A stretch of DNA of 48,287 nt from JAIQFL01 sp035295745 (GTDB taxonomy: Bacteria > Acidobacteriota > Terriglobia > Bryobacterales > Bryobacteraceae). The notes below the pieces were generated by a model. It saw only the letters and a program-made list of their open reading frames with translations. It made no database searches and was not told the DNA's origin. Shown here one piece after another: positions 1 through 9,137 of the stretch. The translations under genes were made by a program, and so were the position numbers. Location of the stretch: the NCBI GenBank assembly GCA_035295745.1, contig DATGIL010000099.1, forward strand, positions 1-48,287. Reading direction: 5' to 3'. The first letter of the stretch is position 1. The number at the start of each line of letters is the position of its first letter.

Positions 1-1
1 C

Positions 2-1093
2 GGTATTCAGCCCGACATTCTGCTCTGCCGCGCCGAGCGCTTCATTCCCCAGGAGATGAAGGAAAAAATCGCGCTCTTCTGCGACGTCGATGTGAAGGCC
101 GTCATCACCGCCCGCGACGTGAAATCGGTTTACGAAGTGCCCACTGTTTTCGCCGGTGAAGGCGTTGACGAAATCGTCCTCCGCCTCCTGCACATCGATG
201 CCCCGCCCCGCGATCTGAGCCGCTGGAACGCCATGCTCGCCCGCATGGAAAATCCACGCGGCGAAGTCACCATCGGCCTGGTCGGCAAGTATGTGGAGTA
301 CGAGGATTCCTACAAGAGCTTGAAAGAAGCGCTGCTTCACGGAGGACTGGCGCACCGGCTGAAGGTGAATATTCAATGGGTGGAAGCGGAAGGCCTGAGC
401 GGCGACAACTGGGAACGGCAGTTCGATGAGTTCGACGCGATCCTGGTACCGGGCGGCTTCGGCAAGCGGGGCATCGCGGGGATGCTGAACGCGATTCGTT
501 ACGCACGCGAACGGCGCGTGCCGTATTTCGGAATCTGCCTCGGCATGCAGACCATGGTGATCGAATACGCGCGCAATGTGTGCGGTCTGGCGGACGCGGA
601 TTCGACGGAGTTCGACCTGGGCACACCCCACCGCGTAATCTACAAACTCCGCGAGTTGAAGGGCGTGGACGAACTGGGTGGCACCATGCGGCTGGGAAGT
701 TGGCCGTGCAACCTGACGGCCGACAGCTTCGCGTACCGGGCGTACGGCCAACGCGAAATCCACGAACGGCATCGCCACCGCTATGAGTTCAATCGCGAGT
801 ATGAGGAGATCCTTACGTCCGCTGGATTGCGGATTACGGGTGAGACTCCGGACCGGACGTACGTGGAGATCTGTGAGATCGCGGATCACCCGTGGTTCCT
901 GGGATGCCAGTTTCATCCCGAGTTCAAGTCGAAACCCATGGAGCCACATCCCCTGTTCAAAGCATTCATTGGGGCCGCTTACGAGAATCGCCGCCGTCGG
1001 ATGACGCCTCTGGTTCAGGACGCGGACGCGCCGCGGGAGGTAATTGTCGAAGAGGTGGCCCTGGAGGAGCCCCAGTACTCGCGTGCCGATTGA
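2..1093 (+). CDS. pyrG: CTP synthase, C-terminal part (5' end outside window)
   Basis: Makes CTP from UTP, ATP and glutamine in the cytoplasm. The reading frame is open from base 2 (first residues GIQPDILLCRAERF), so the gene begins upstream of the window; an ATG at 56 is internal. About 363 residues are present: the end of the synthetase (amidoligase) domain, then a class I glutamine amidotransferase domain with the nucleophile region GICLGMQ (Cys) and the FHPEF His-Glu pair. The tail after the HPEF motif is acidic and variable, as in many CTP synthases. The last 11 bases overlap the predicted GTG start of kdsA, so the two are probably co-transcribed; pyrG-kdsA adjacency is common in bacteria with lipopolysaccharide. 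Identification is secure; only the N-terminal half is missing because of the window edge. Confidence 0.96.
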   Translation, partial: GIQPDILLCRAERFIPQEMKEKIALFCDVDVKAVITARDVKSVYEVPTVFAGEGVDEIVLRLLHIDAPPRDLSRWNAMLARMENPRGEVTIGLVGKYVEYEDSYKSLKEALLHGGLAHRLKVNIQWVEAEGLSGDNWERQFDEFDAILVPGGFGKRGIAGMLNAIRYARERRVPYFGICLGMQTMVIEYARNVCGLADADSTEFDLGTPHRVIYKLRELKGVDELGGTMRLGSWPCNLTADSFAYRAYGQREIHERHRHRYEFNREYEEILTSAGLRITGETPDRTYVEICEIADHPWFLGCQFHPEFKSKPMEPHPLFKAFIGAAYENRRRRMTPLVQDADAPREVIVEEVALEEPQYSRAD

Positions 1094-1877
1094 TTTCAGC
1101 TCCTTCGGTAAGTCGTTGGTCCTGATTGCCGGGCCCTGTGTCATCGAGAGCGAAGAGCACGTCCATCGCATGGCCCATGGAATTCGCGCCGCAGTGGGCG
1201 AGTTCGTATTCAAGGCGTCGTTCGACAAGGCCAACCGCACGAGCGTGGATGCTTATCGCGGACCGGGGCTGCGGGAAGGGCTGCAGATTCTCGCGGGAGT
1301 GAAGGCGGAGGGCTTTCCGATCCTCACCGATATTCACGAGCCCGCTCAGGCCGAAGCCGTTTCCGAAGTGGCCGACATCCTGCAGATTCCGGCTTTCCTA
1401 TGCCGCCAGACGGACCTTCTGCTGGCGGCTGGACGAACAGGCCGCATCGTGAATATCAAAAAGGGGCAGTTCGTGGCGCCTCACGATATACATCGGGCAG
1501 CGGAGAAGGTGGCGTCCACCGGAAATCGCCAGGTGGTGCTCACGGAGCGCGGCTCTTCGTTCGGATACAACAACCTGGTAGTGGACATGCGGGGCCTGCC
1601 GATCATGCGGGAATCGGGTTGGCCCGTGGTCTTCGATGCGACGCACAGCGTGCAGTTGCCGGGAGGCGCCGGAGAGCGATCGGGCGGCCAGCCGCAGTTC
1701 ATCGCACCTCTGGCACGCGCGGCGGTGGCGGCGGGCGTGGATGGCGTGTTTGTGGAGGTCCATGATGCGCCGGAACGTGCGTTGTCAGACGGTGCGAACG
1801 CGCTCCGGCTCGATCTTCTGCCGGACTTCTGGCGCATGCTGCGGGCAATCGACGAACTGGTGAAGGCTCCTCGTTAA
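1083..1877 (+). CDS. kdsA: 3-deoxy-8-phosphooctulonate synthase (KDO-8-P synthase)
   Basis: Condenses phosphoenolpyruvate with arabinose 5-phosphate to KDO-8-phosphate, the first committed step to the KDO sugar of lipopolysaccharide, so the organism is probably Gram-negative with an outer membrane. Family signatures seen: LIAGPCVIES near the N-terminus, FKASFDKANR, GLREGL, LTDIHE, and C-terminal FVEVHDAPERALSDG. About 264 aa, the usual size. I chose GTG 1083 (VPIDFSSFG) over the in-frame ATG 1044 because the ATG lies deep in pyrG and adds residues unlike the family; a GGAGGAG at 1063-1069 is a possible ribosome site, slightly far at 13 nt. Overlaps pyrG by 11 nt, which suggests translational coupling. 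Confidence 0.95.
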   Translation: MPIDFSSFGKSLVLIAGPCVIESEEHVHRMAHGIRAAVGEFVFKASFDKANRTSVDAYRGPGLREGLQILAGVKAEGFPILTDIHEPAQAEAVSEVADILQIPAFLCRQTDLLLAAGRTGRIVNIKKGQFVAPHDIHRAAEKVASTGNRQVVLTERGSSFGYNNLVVDMRGLPIMRESGWPVVFDATHSVQLPGGAGERSGGQPQFIAPLARAAVAAGVDGVFVEVHDAPERALSDGANALRLDLLPDFWRMLRAIDELVKAPR

Positions 1878-1924
1878 CACTCCCCCGAATCCCTACGTCT
1901 AGTAGCGCGTTACGGAGGGGTTCT

Positions 1925-4384
1925 TTGCACCTGCTCTTGCAAGATCTGCACTATTGCCTGCGAACGCTGCGGCGGAAACCCTGGTTCACGGCCACCGCCA
2001 CACTCACCCTGGGACTCGGCATCGGCGCCGGGACCGCGCTCTTTGGCTTACTGGACGACGTGTTGCTGCGTCCTCTGCCCGGGATCGTGCGGCCGGCGGA
2101 ACTGGTGACTTTCGAACGGTGGCAGGCGGGCCAATTGCTTGGAAACATGTCCTATCCCGACTATAGGGATTACGCGGACCGGCTCCACGGGTTGTCGATG
2201 CTCGCGGCACAAGCTGCCTCACGGATCAGTTTTGCGCGAGGCGAGCGGACGGAGCGAGTCGCGGGCGCGCTGGTCTCGGGCAGCTATTTCTCCCTGGCGG
2301 GAGTCAGGCCTGCGGAGGGGCGACTCCTGATTCCGGAGGATGATCGCGCGAACGCGGCAGTGGCGGTTCTGAGTTATGCGTTTTGGGAGCGCGATTTTGG
2401 CGACGATGCGAGCATGCTGGGATCGCGAATTTCCCTCAATGGTCACGCCTTCACGGTGGTCGGCGTGGCGCAGCGTGGCTTCCGCGGCACCGATCCGGAG
2501 TTCCAGCCGGACGTCTATGTGCCCATCACACTCGTGGCAGTGGCGATGCCCCGCTTGTCCACGGGCGTCCTCCAGAATCGCTCTTCGGGCTGGCTCCGCA
2601 TCATCGGCCGGCTTGCCACCGGAACATCGCTAGCGGCGGCCCAGAGGGAGGTCGATCGCGTGGCGGCGCTCCTCGCGGAAGAATATCCGGCGACCAATCA
2701 TCTGCGCACGGCGACGTTGGTGGAAGGCTTGGGAATGTGGTCAGACGATCGCGCGGAAATGCGGCGCTTTCTCATGCTCCTGCTGGTTTCGATTGGACTG
2801 CTGCAACTGCTGGCCTGCGCCAATATTGCGAATCTGATTCTGGCGCGGGCCGCATCGCGACAGCGCGAGACTGCCGTGCGCCTGGCGCTGGGAGCGAATG
2901 GACGGCAGCTCGCGCGTCTGTTCCTGATGGAAGGAGTGCTGCTGGCGGGTGCCGCTGCAGTGGTGGGATTCGTGTTGGCGCCGGTGCTGGCCCGTCTCGC
3001 TGGTGTATTGCCCCAGCAGGCCTACGTATTGCGCGAAGCAGGCGTGTCGATGGATTGGCGCGTCTTGAGTTTCGGCACGATGCTGGGTGCGTTCACGGCA
3101 TTGTTGGTCGCCAGTCTACCCGCGTGGAGGGCGTCGCGAACGAACCTGCTGACACCGATGAGAGAAGGATCGCTGGGTTCGGGTCATGGCAAGTCGCGCT
3201 TGCGAGGCGGATTGGTAGCGGCGCAGATCGCGCTCTCGATGGCGTTGCTGGCGGCAGCGGGGACGGCCGTGCGCACGATGCAGCGCGGACTTCTAACGAA
3301 TCCGATCCCGCGCGCGGATCAGGTCCTGCTGGGTTCGCTGGATTTGACCATTCAAGGCTATTCCGCGGACACAGGCGCGCGATTTTACGAGTCGCTGCTG
3401 GAACAAGTGCGATCGCTGCCGGGGGTGACTGCGGCGAGCCTGGGAAGTTCCGTGCCGCCGGAAGAGATTTCCGGGAGGATTTCGATCTTCGAGCCGGGGC
3501 AGGAGCCCGCTGCGGACCTGCTCGCGGGCCGCGAATTCGAATTGGGTCTGCGCGTGGACTCCGACACGGTCGCGCCAGACTTCTTTCGGACCCTCGGCGT
3601 CGGTCTTCTGGAAGGACGCGAATTCGACGCACGGGATCGCAAGGACTCGCTGCCGGTCGCGGTCGTGAATGCCGGACTCGCCAGGCGCATGTGGCCGGGC
3701 CAGGATGCGCTCGGGCAGCGAATCTCTCTCGGACTGGCGAGCCCTCCTCTTACCGTGGTTGGCGTGGTGAGGGACGTCGCGTCCCGCTCGTTGCTGAGCG
3801 AACCACCGCTGCATCTCTACCGCGCATTCGCACAGGCGTACGACGGGCGCGTCCGAATCGCCGTGCGCAGCACCATGCCGCATACGCAATTGGCAGCGGC
3901 TCTGCGCGAAACGGTGTCCCGCCTCGATTCGCGTCTGCCGATATACGCGCTGGAGGCCATGCCCGAGCACATCGCGAATACGCTTTGGCGGCAACGGCTC
4001 GCGGTGGCCATTCTGGGCGCGTTTGGCGTCCTCGCGCTGGGGTTGGCGTCGATTGGACTCTACGGAGTAACGGCTCACGCGGTGTCGCAGCGAAATCGCG
4101 AGATTGGAATTCGGTTGGCGATCGGCTCGGGCGGCACGCGTGTCTGCGCACTGTTCGTGAGACAGGCCGCGTGGTGGATCGTAGTGGGCGCCGCCGTCGG
4201 TTTGCCGTTGACGATGGGAGCGGCGTGGGGCATGCAGAAGGCGATTCCAGGCACGCGCCCGAGTGATCTGCTCGCGCTGGGGACGACTGCACTGATTCTC
4301 GCCGCCGTCAGTTTCGTGGCGACACTGATTCCTTCTCTGCGCGCCGTGAAGGTGGATCCGGCGATCGCACTCCGTCACGAGTAG
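1925..4384 (+). CDS. ADOP-family duplicated orphan ABC transporter permease
   Basis: A MacB/FtsX-type permease of about 819 aa with two complete permease modules in one chain and no ATPase partner nearby, the hallmark of the acidobacterial duplicated orphan permease family (TIGR03434-like). N-terminal DLHYCLRTLRRKPWFTATAT is typical. First TM near residues 20-45, then a periplasmic MacB-like domain with GSYFSLAGVRPAEGR, an FtsX domain of three TMs (about 285-400), a second periplasmic domain with VAPDFFRTLGVGLLEGREF, and a last FtsX domain (about 690-810) ending in VDPAIALRHE. The start is TTG 1925, 6 nt after GGAGGGG. Substrate unknown; relatives are annotated as macrolide or lipoprotein exporters but that is not shown here. 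A family A repeat follows the stop codon. Confidence 0.9.
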   Translation: MHLLLQDLHYCLRTLRRKPWFTATATLTLGLGIGAGTALFGLLDDVLLRPLPGIVRPAELVTFERWQAGQLLGNMSYPDYRDYADRLHGLSMLAAQAASRISFARGERTERVAGALVSGSYFSLAGVRPAEGRLLIPEDDRANAAVAVLSYAFWERDFGDDASMLGSRISLNGHAFTVVGVAQRGFRGTDPEFQPDVYVPITLVAVAMPRLSTGVLQNRSSGWLRIIGRLATGTSLAAAQREVDRVAALLAEEYPATNHLRTATLVEGLGMWSDDRAEMRRFLMLLLVSIGLLQLLACANIANLILARAASRQRETAVRLALGANGRQLARLFLMEGVLLAGAAAVVGFVLAPVLARLAGVLPQQAYVLREAGVSMDWRVLSFGTMLGAFTALLVASLPAWRASRTNLLTPMREGSLGSGHGKSRLRGGLVAAQIALSMALLAAAGTAVRTMQRGLLTNPIPRADQVLLGSLDLTIQGYSADTGARFYESLLEQVRSLPGVTAASLGSSVPPEEISGRISIFEPGQEPAADLLAGREFELGLRVDSDTVAPDFFRTLGVGLLEGREFDARDRKDSLPVAVVNAGLARRMWPGQDALGQRISLGLASPPLTVVGVVRDVASRSLLSEPPLHLYRAFAQAYDGRVRIAVRSTMPHTQLAAALRETVSRLDSRLPIYALEAMPEHIANTLWRQRLAVAILGAFGVLALGLASIGLYGVTAHAVSQRNREIGIRLAIGSGGTRVCALFVRQAAWWIVVGAAVGLPLTMGAAWGMQKAIPGTRPSDLLALGTTALILAAVSFVATLIPSLRAVKVDPAIALRHE

Positions 4385-4416
4385 AGGCGGGGTGTGAAGG
4401 GGCAGAGTTGGTCACT

Positions 4417-4467
4417 CGAAAAGTCTCGCCAGAGTGTCGAGACGGCAAACATGAGTGTTTGCGCCAC
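4417..4467 (+). repeat. Family A hairpin repeat, right half only
   Basis: Contains GAAAAGTCTCG, then GTCTCGCC-AGAG-TGTCGAGAC, then GCAAACA-TGAG-TGTTTGC and the terminal GCGCCAC. It matches the right end of the complete copies at 11458-11683 and 11778-12010; no left half is visible. The outer hairpin is a perfect 7-bp stem with loop TGAG; the inner one has lost a base. It sits between the ADOP gene and the next start codon (4512) and could act as a transcript 3' end. Confidence 0.75.
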
Positions 4468-4511
4468 GGCTGCCCGGAATAAACCCCTGTCCGATTCAGT
4501 CATTTCTATGG

Positions 4512-6653
4512 ATGATCACAGCGTCGGTAAGTATCGCGCTCGGGCTGGCATTCGTTCTCGTCGGCGGCGTCAATGTGTGGCTGGTGCTGGAAGCCTGGTC
4601 ACGCGTGAAGGCCACGACGGCCAGTTCGAGGATGTTGGCGATGCATCGTATCGGCGGGTACGTCTTCATCGCACTCTTCTGTGTGATGTCGTATTTCATG
4701 ATGGCCCGATTGCGGAACGGCGGCGCCGACACCTCGCCGGGCGTGGCCATCCACCTGGCGCTGGCGATGCTTCTGTCTCCTCTGCTCTTCATCAAAGTTC
4801 TGATCGCGCGCTATTACCGGAATCACCACAATCTGCTGATGCCGATCGGACTCGCCATCTTCGTACTCGCCTTCGTGCTGATCGCCAGCACCGCGGGTCC
4901 CCACCTGGCGCGCACGTCGCGGATTGAGCAGGTGTCGGTCGACCCGGCGCACGCCGCCCCCGTTCCTGTCGATCTGAATCAGGCCGGCGATCTGATGGAG
5001 AAGCGCTGCTCGAAGTGCCACAACCTCGATCGGGTAGTGGGAGCACGCAAGGACGCGCAAGGGTGGCTCTCCACCGTGAACCGCATGCAGGCCATGACGG
5101 CTTCGGGAATTTCGGCGGCCGACGTGCAGCAGATCGTCGCGTACCTCACCACCCAGAATCGTCCGCAAGGCGCGGAAGCCGCTGCCAGGCAGCAGGTTGA
5201 GCGGGCGCTGGTGGATCAGCGCTGCGGCCGCTGTCACAGCCTCGACCGCGTCTATCAGTCCGTCCATTCGCCCGATGAGTGGCGGGAGACCGTCAATCGG
5301 ATGGTCGACTATGCCGCAGGCAGTGGGGGAGCGCTGCAGGCCGGCGAGGACCAGAAGATTATCGAATATCTCTCGGCCACCCAGAGTCCCGAGGCCGCCA
5401 CGCAGAGAAGAGCGCAGGCAGATGCCGCGTCATCGGCGGGGCGGAGCCTGATTGCCGACAAACCCGACGCCAACGTTCCGCGGCCAACGCCGGCATCGCA
5501 ATACAATCACAAGACTCTCGGCTTCATCTCGTTTGTGTGCCTGGCGGCAGTCACACTCGCCGTCCGGAGGCCGGGCCAGCGCAAGCCGGAGCGCGCCCAA
5601 CCGATCACGCCATCGAAGCCCGCTGTCACCACTCCGCGACCTGCAGCCACTCCCTTCGTTTTGCAATTGGTGCAGATCACGGCGCAAACCGCGGACGCGA
5701 AGACCTTGCGCTTCGCGGTCCGCGGCGAACGGAAGCTCGACGCCTTGCCGGGCCAGTTCCTGACCTTTGCGTTTCTCTTCGATGGCAGGAAGGAGACTCG
5801 ATGCTACTCCATCTGTTCTTCCACGGCGCGTTCCGGTTACGTGGAGATCACGCCCAAACGCGTGAATGGCGGTTGCGTCTCGGTCTATCTGAACGATCAC
5901 GCCGGGGTCGGAATGACGGTCGAAGCAACTGGGCCGTTCGGGGCGTTCTGCCTGGACCCAGTGGAGGACAGGAATGTCGTGCTGATCGCGGCTGGAAGCG
6001 GCATCACGCCAATGATGGGGATGCTGCGGTACCTGGATGACCTTTGCCTGGACACGCAAGCCACGCTACTGTACTGCGTCCGCACCGCGAACGACATCAT
6101 GTTTCGCCGCGAATTGGACGACTTGCAGCGCAATCTCAAAAACTTTCGCTACGAGGTGCTGCTCTCCAAGCCCGACCCCGATTGGGCCGGTGCACGAGGA
6201 CACGTCCATCGCGGCTGGATCCAGGCGGCAGTCCCGGACGTGAAAAGCCGGACTTTCTTCCTCTGCGGCCCGCCGCCGTTCATGAGCGCCGCGCGCACCA
6301 TTCTGCAGGAGTTGGGTGTGGAGGCGGGCCGGATCCGCCAGGAGACATTCGGCGGCGCGGGCGCGGAACTGCAATCCCGGCCGGCCTCCAGCGGACTGGT
6401 CGTGGAATTCGCGCGGTCTGGAAAAACCTGTGCGATTGGCGAAGGCCAGACGCTGCTGCAGGTCGCCATGGAAAATGGCGTGGAGATCCCGTCCGCCTGC
6501 CGCCAGGGACAGTGCGGCACCTGCAAGACGCGATTGCTGTCAGGCGAGGTGCGTATGAGCGCGGAGCAGGGACTCGACCCCGAATCAAAGTCGCGTGGTT
6601 TTGTTTTGACATGCGTCGGCCACGCTGCCGGCGATGTGAAGCTGGATGCGTGA
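4512..6653 (+). CDS. Membrane fusion protein: 4 TM, two c-type haem motifs, FNR-like flavin domain and 2Fe-2S ferredoxin
   Basis: About 713 aa from ATG 4512; an in-frame TTG at 4455 lies inside a repeat and was not chosen. Order: four TM helices (about 2-26, 46-66, 75-99, 104-124) with several membrane-edge His; c-type haem motifs CSKCH (166-170) and CGRCH (238-242), each followed by a similar stretch (GWLSTVNRM, EWRETVNRM) like the haem domain of quinohemoprotein amine dehydrogenase; a fifth TM (about 334-352); a ferredoxin-NADP reductase module with RCYSICSS (FAD), GSGITPM and CGPPPF (NAD(P)H); and a plant-type 2Fe-2S domain with Cys 663, 668, 671 and 701. Inferred topology is haems in the periplasm and flavin/ferredoxin in the cytoplasm, so it could pass electrons from NAD(P)H across the membrane or the reverse. 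The partner is unknown. It faces the M28 gene with 6 nt between stop codons. Confidence 0.85.
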   Translation: MITASVSIALGLAFVLVGGVNVWLVLEAWSRVKATTASSRMLAMHRIGGYVFIALFCVMSYFMMARLRNGGADTSPGVAIHLALAMLLSPLLFIKVLIARYYRNHHNLLMPIGLAIFVLAFVLIASTAGPHLARTSRIEQVSVDPAHAAPVPVDLNQAGDLMEKRCSKCHNLDRVVGARKDAQGWLSTVNRMQAMTASGISAADVQQIVAYLTTQNRPQGAEAAARQQVERALVDQRCGRCHSLDRVYQSVHSPDEWRETVNRMVDYAAGSGGALQAGEDQKIIEYLSATQSPEAATQRRAQADAASSAGRSLIADKPDANVPRPTPASQYNHKTLGFISFVCLAAVTLAVRRPGQRKPERAQPITPSKPAVTTPRPAATPFVLQLVQITAQTADAKTLRFAVRGERKLDALPGQFLTFAFLFDGRKETRCYSICSSTARSGYVEITPKRVNGGCVSVYLNDHAGVGMTVEATGPFGAFCLDPVEDRNVVLIAAGSGITPMMGMLRYLDDLCLDTQATLLYCVRTANDIMFRRELDDLQRNLKNFRYEVLLSKPDPDWAGARGHVHRGWIQAAVPDVKSRTFFLCGPPPFMSAARTILQELGVEAGRIRQETFGGAGAELQSRPASSGLVVEFARSGKTCAIGEGQTLLQVAMENGVEIPSACRQGQCGTCKTRLLSGEVRMSAEQGLDPESKSRGFVLTCVGHAAGDVKLDA

Positions 6654-6659
6654 TTGTGG

Positions 6660-8135
6660 TCACTGCCTGCCGAACGGCCAGAGTCCCAGAGCGACCAGGA
6701 GGTCGCGCTGCGGCAGCAGCGATTGGGCCGTTTTCTCTGAGGTCCACCGCGCACCGATTCTGGTGGGGCGATCGGCGATCCCCATCGCGAGCAGGGCGAG
6801 AATTTCGCTATCCTTCTCCAGAACGTCTGCGGTGACTTTATCGAGAGTGTCGGCTGCCGAATGGCCCACCATTGCATAGTTCGGCGTGTCCTGCAGAGGC
6901 GCGATTCCAGCGATCCCGGCAAGCGTGAAGGCAAACGCATCGGTGTACGTGAGGTAGCCGTCCGTCACTTGCAGGGCTGCTACGTCGGTGATTTGCGACA
7001 GAAGGTCGCGCAGCGGCGCGCTGAATTCATCATGCCCCGCAATCGGGATTTTGGTGATCGGTCCATTTCCCCAATCGAGAACGAGCACGGAAACGATGTT
7101 CTTCAACTCTGATTCGTGCGCCCGGACATACGCCCGCGACCCGAGCAATCCCTCTTCTTCGCCAGTGAAGATAACGAATCGGATCGTCCGTCTGGGCTTC
7201 GCGCGCGATGTCACCATCGACTTCGCGGCCGCAAGGGCGGCGGCGACACCGAAGCCGTCGTCGATCGCGCCAGTCGCCAGGTCCCATGAGTCGAGATGTG
7301 CGCCCACGACGATGACCTCTTCGGGGAACTCCGAACCCGGAATCTCGCCGACAATATTTCGCGATTCCACGGGACCCGAGGTGAACTCGTTCAGTACATC
7401 GATCCCCACGCGCACCCGTGCGCCTGAGCGTAGCAGGCGCGTGAGCAACGCCTCCTGCTCTCGCGCGATGTCGACCACCGCCAAGGACGTCGAACGACTT
7501 GGAAAGCCCAGTGGCCCCGTGTGCGTCAGGGCGTCACCTGGCCGTTGATCGCGATAGATCACCGCGACGGCATGAGCTTTCGCCGCGGTGTCCAGAAACG
7601 GAGGGAGGTCCGCCACGTTCTTGACCTGGTCGGCTTTCCCCCCGTCACTTGCGGCAAGCAGCAGCACCTTCCCCGCCCAGTCCTTACTGTTTCGCGCCTC
7701 GCCCGACAAGTCGTTGCGATCGACCAGGACCACTTCGGCTTCCATTTCGCGCGCCGGGGTCGACCCCGCCCACGCGTAAGAGGTGACGATCAGTTCCAAG
7801 GGGAAGGGACTGATGATCCGGCACCGTGCGTACTGGCGGCGCCATCCCTGCTCCAATTGCCAGGACTCGGCATGGACGCGCTGCAACCCGGCGCTACGCA
7901 TCGATTCGAGTGCCCATTCGCCGGCCCGCCGTTCCTGCGGCGACCCGGTGAGACGGGGGCCGATGGTGTCGCTCAATTCACGCAGATACGCAAACGCGGA
8001 CGGGTGGTCATTCGCTGCTTTCCGGATAGCCGCCCGATTCCCATAGCCGTCCGGCGACTGAGCGTATACTTCCGCCAAAGCCAGCCCGAATGCGAAACCA
8101 AAGATCAAGCGGGCGCGGGAGTTTAGAGACAGCAT
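6660..8135 (-). CDS. Secreted M28-family zinc metallopeptidase
   Basis: Predicted exported aminopeptidase or carboxypeptidase of the M28 family, about 491 aa from ATG 8135. The start is chosen because MLSLNSRARLIFGFAFGLALAEVYAQ reads as a signal peptide; an upstream in-frame start at 8210 adds an unlikely leader. A PA-like insert lies around residues 120-240. Metal and catalytic residues: GAHLDSWD (His and Asp), the bridging Asp in GAIDDGFG, FTGEEEG (two Glu), an Asp in VLDWGN, and the final His in MVGHSAADT. A GACAAT hexamer lies 6 nt before the start. It is divergent from the hydroxyproline operon; peptide breakdown would suit that neighbour but no direct link is shown. Confidence 0.92.
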   Translation of the reverse strand: MLSLNSRARLIFGFAFGLALAEVYAQSPDGYGNRAAIRKAANDHPSAFAYLRELSDTIGPRLTGSPQERRAGEWALESMRSAGLQRVHAESWQLEQGWRRQYARCRIISPFPLELIVTSYAWAGSTPAREMEAEVVLVDRNDLSGEARNSKDWAGKVLLLAASDGGKADQVKNVADLPPFLDTAAKAHAVAVIYRDQRPGDALTHTGPLGFPSRSTSLAVVDIAREQEALLTRLLRSGARVRVGIDVLNEFTSGPVESRNIVGEIPGSEFPEEVIVVGAHLDSWDLATGAIDDGFGVAAALAAAKSMVTSRAKPRRTIRFVIFTGEEEGLLGSRAYVRAHESELKNIVSVLVLDWGNGPITKIPIAGHDEFSAPLRDLLSQITDVAALQVTDGYLTYTDAFAFTLAGIAGIAPLQDTPNYAMVGHSAADTLDKVTADVLEKDSEILALLAMGIADRPTRIGARWTSEKTAQSLLPQRDLLVALGLWPFGRQ

Positions 8136-8141
8136 CGTTCG

Positions 8142-8147
8142 ATTGTC
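8142..8147 (-). promoter_or_regulatory. Possible -10 hexamer GACAAT for the M28 gene
   Basis: GACAAT on the minus strand, 6 nt before the ATG at 8135. The spacing fits a leaderless transcript. No convincing -35. Weaker than the other hexamers in the window. Confidence 0.3.
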
Positions 8148-8201
8148 GTACGAGAGGAACGTCACCGTTCCGGTACCAAGCAAAATGCGATCAGCGGGCC
8201 C

Positions 8202-8207
8202 TATAAT
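8202..8207 (+). promoter_or_regulatory. Consensus -10 TATAAT for the hydroxyproline operon
   Basis: A perfect TATAAT in GC-rich DNA, 21 nt before the ATG at 8229. Expected start of transcription around 8213-8215, giving a leader of about 15 nt. No good TTGACA-like box at the standard distance, which leaves room for an activator. Confidence 0.5.
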
Positions 8208-8228
8208 CAAGACAGGTCAACCAACAAC

Positions 8229-9137
8229 ATGAAAGTCACCTGGAGGGGAGTCTTCCCCGCAATTACGACCCAATTCCGTCCGGACCAATCGCTCGATCTG
8301 GGCGCCACCGCGCGGCACCTCGAAACCATGATCCAAGCCGGCATTCACGGCGTCGTGCTTCTCGGAACGGTCGGTGAGAATACGGCCCTGGAATATCCCG
8401 AGAAGTTGGAAGTGCTCCGGGAAATGAAGCAGGTCGTGCGCGGGCGAATTCCCGTCCTCACAGGCGTGGCCGAATACACTACAGCGCTCGGCTGCCGCTA
8501 CGCGCGCGACGCCGAAAAGATCGGGCTCGATGGCCTGATGGTGCTGCCCGCGATGGTCTACAAATCGGACGATCGCGAAACCCTCCATCACTTCCGCACC
8601 GTGACCCGCGCCAGCGGACTGCCGGTGATGATTTACAACAATCCGGTCTCCTACAGCGTAGACGTGTCGCCCGAGTCGTTCGCGCAGCTTGCGGACGAAC
8701 CCGGCATCGTGGCGATCAAAGAGTCGTCCGAGAACGTCCGCCGCATCACGGACCTGGTGAACATCGTGGGCGATCGCTTTATCCTCTTCGGCGGCGTGGA
8801 TGACCTGGTGCTCGAGAGCGTCCTGTTGGGCGCGCAGGGCTGGATTTCGGGTCTGGTCAATGCCTTTCCGGATGAGAACCGCGCTCTGTGGGACCTGGCC
8901 GCGGCCGGCAAGTGGACCGAAGCGCGCGAACTCTATCGCTGGTACACGCCGCTGCTGCACCTCGACACCAAGGTGAAGCTGGTGCAATACATCAAGCTGG
9001 CGATGGCGGAAACGGGGCTCGGTTCGGAGATGGTGCGCGCGCCGCGTCTGCCCATCGAAGGCGCCGAGCGGGAAGAGATCCTTGCCATCATCCGGCATGC
9101 CATTCAGACGCGTCCGGCATTGGCGGCGGCCCGATGA
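8229..9137 (+). CDS. DHDPS/NAL-family lyase, probable 1-pyrroline-4-hydroxy-2-carboxylate deaminase
   Basis: 302 aa TIM-barrel class I aldolase family member. The Schiff-base lysine is in VAIKESSENV (Lys164) and the conserved tyrosine in MIYNNPVSY (Tyr136). The usual GTTGE motif reads GTVGEN. True dihydrodipicolinate synthase cannot be excluded by sequence alone, but the gene opens an operon for hydroxyproline use, where a member of this family deaminates 1-pyrroline-4-hydroxy-2-carboxylate to 2-oxoglutarate semialdehyde. That assignment is inference from context. Its TGA overlaps the ATG of the next gene (ATGA at 9134-9137), so the two are translationally coupled. The ribosome site upstream is weak. 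Confidence 0.88.
   Translation: MKVTWRGVFPAITTQFRPDQSLDLGATARHLETMIQAGIHGVVLLGTVGENTALEYPEKLEVLREMKQVVRGRIPVLTGVAEYTTALGCRYARDAEKIGLDGLMVLPAMVYKSDDRETLHHFRTVTRASGLPVMIYNNPVSYSVDVSPESFAQLADEPGIVAIKESSENVRRITDLVNIVGDRFILFGGVDDLVLESVLLGAQGWISGLVNAFPDENRALWDLAAAGKWTEARELYRWYTPLLHLDTKVKLVQYIKLAMAETGLGSEMVRAPRLPIEGAEREEILAIIRHAIQTRPALAAAR

Noticed and set aside
2383..4266. A 627-codon frame on the plus strand inside the ADOP gene
   Set aside because: Out-of-phase shadow of the permease; Gly/Arg/Ala-rich with no domain.
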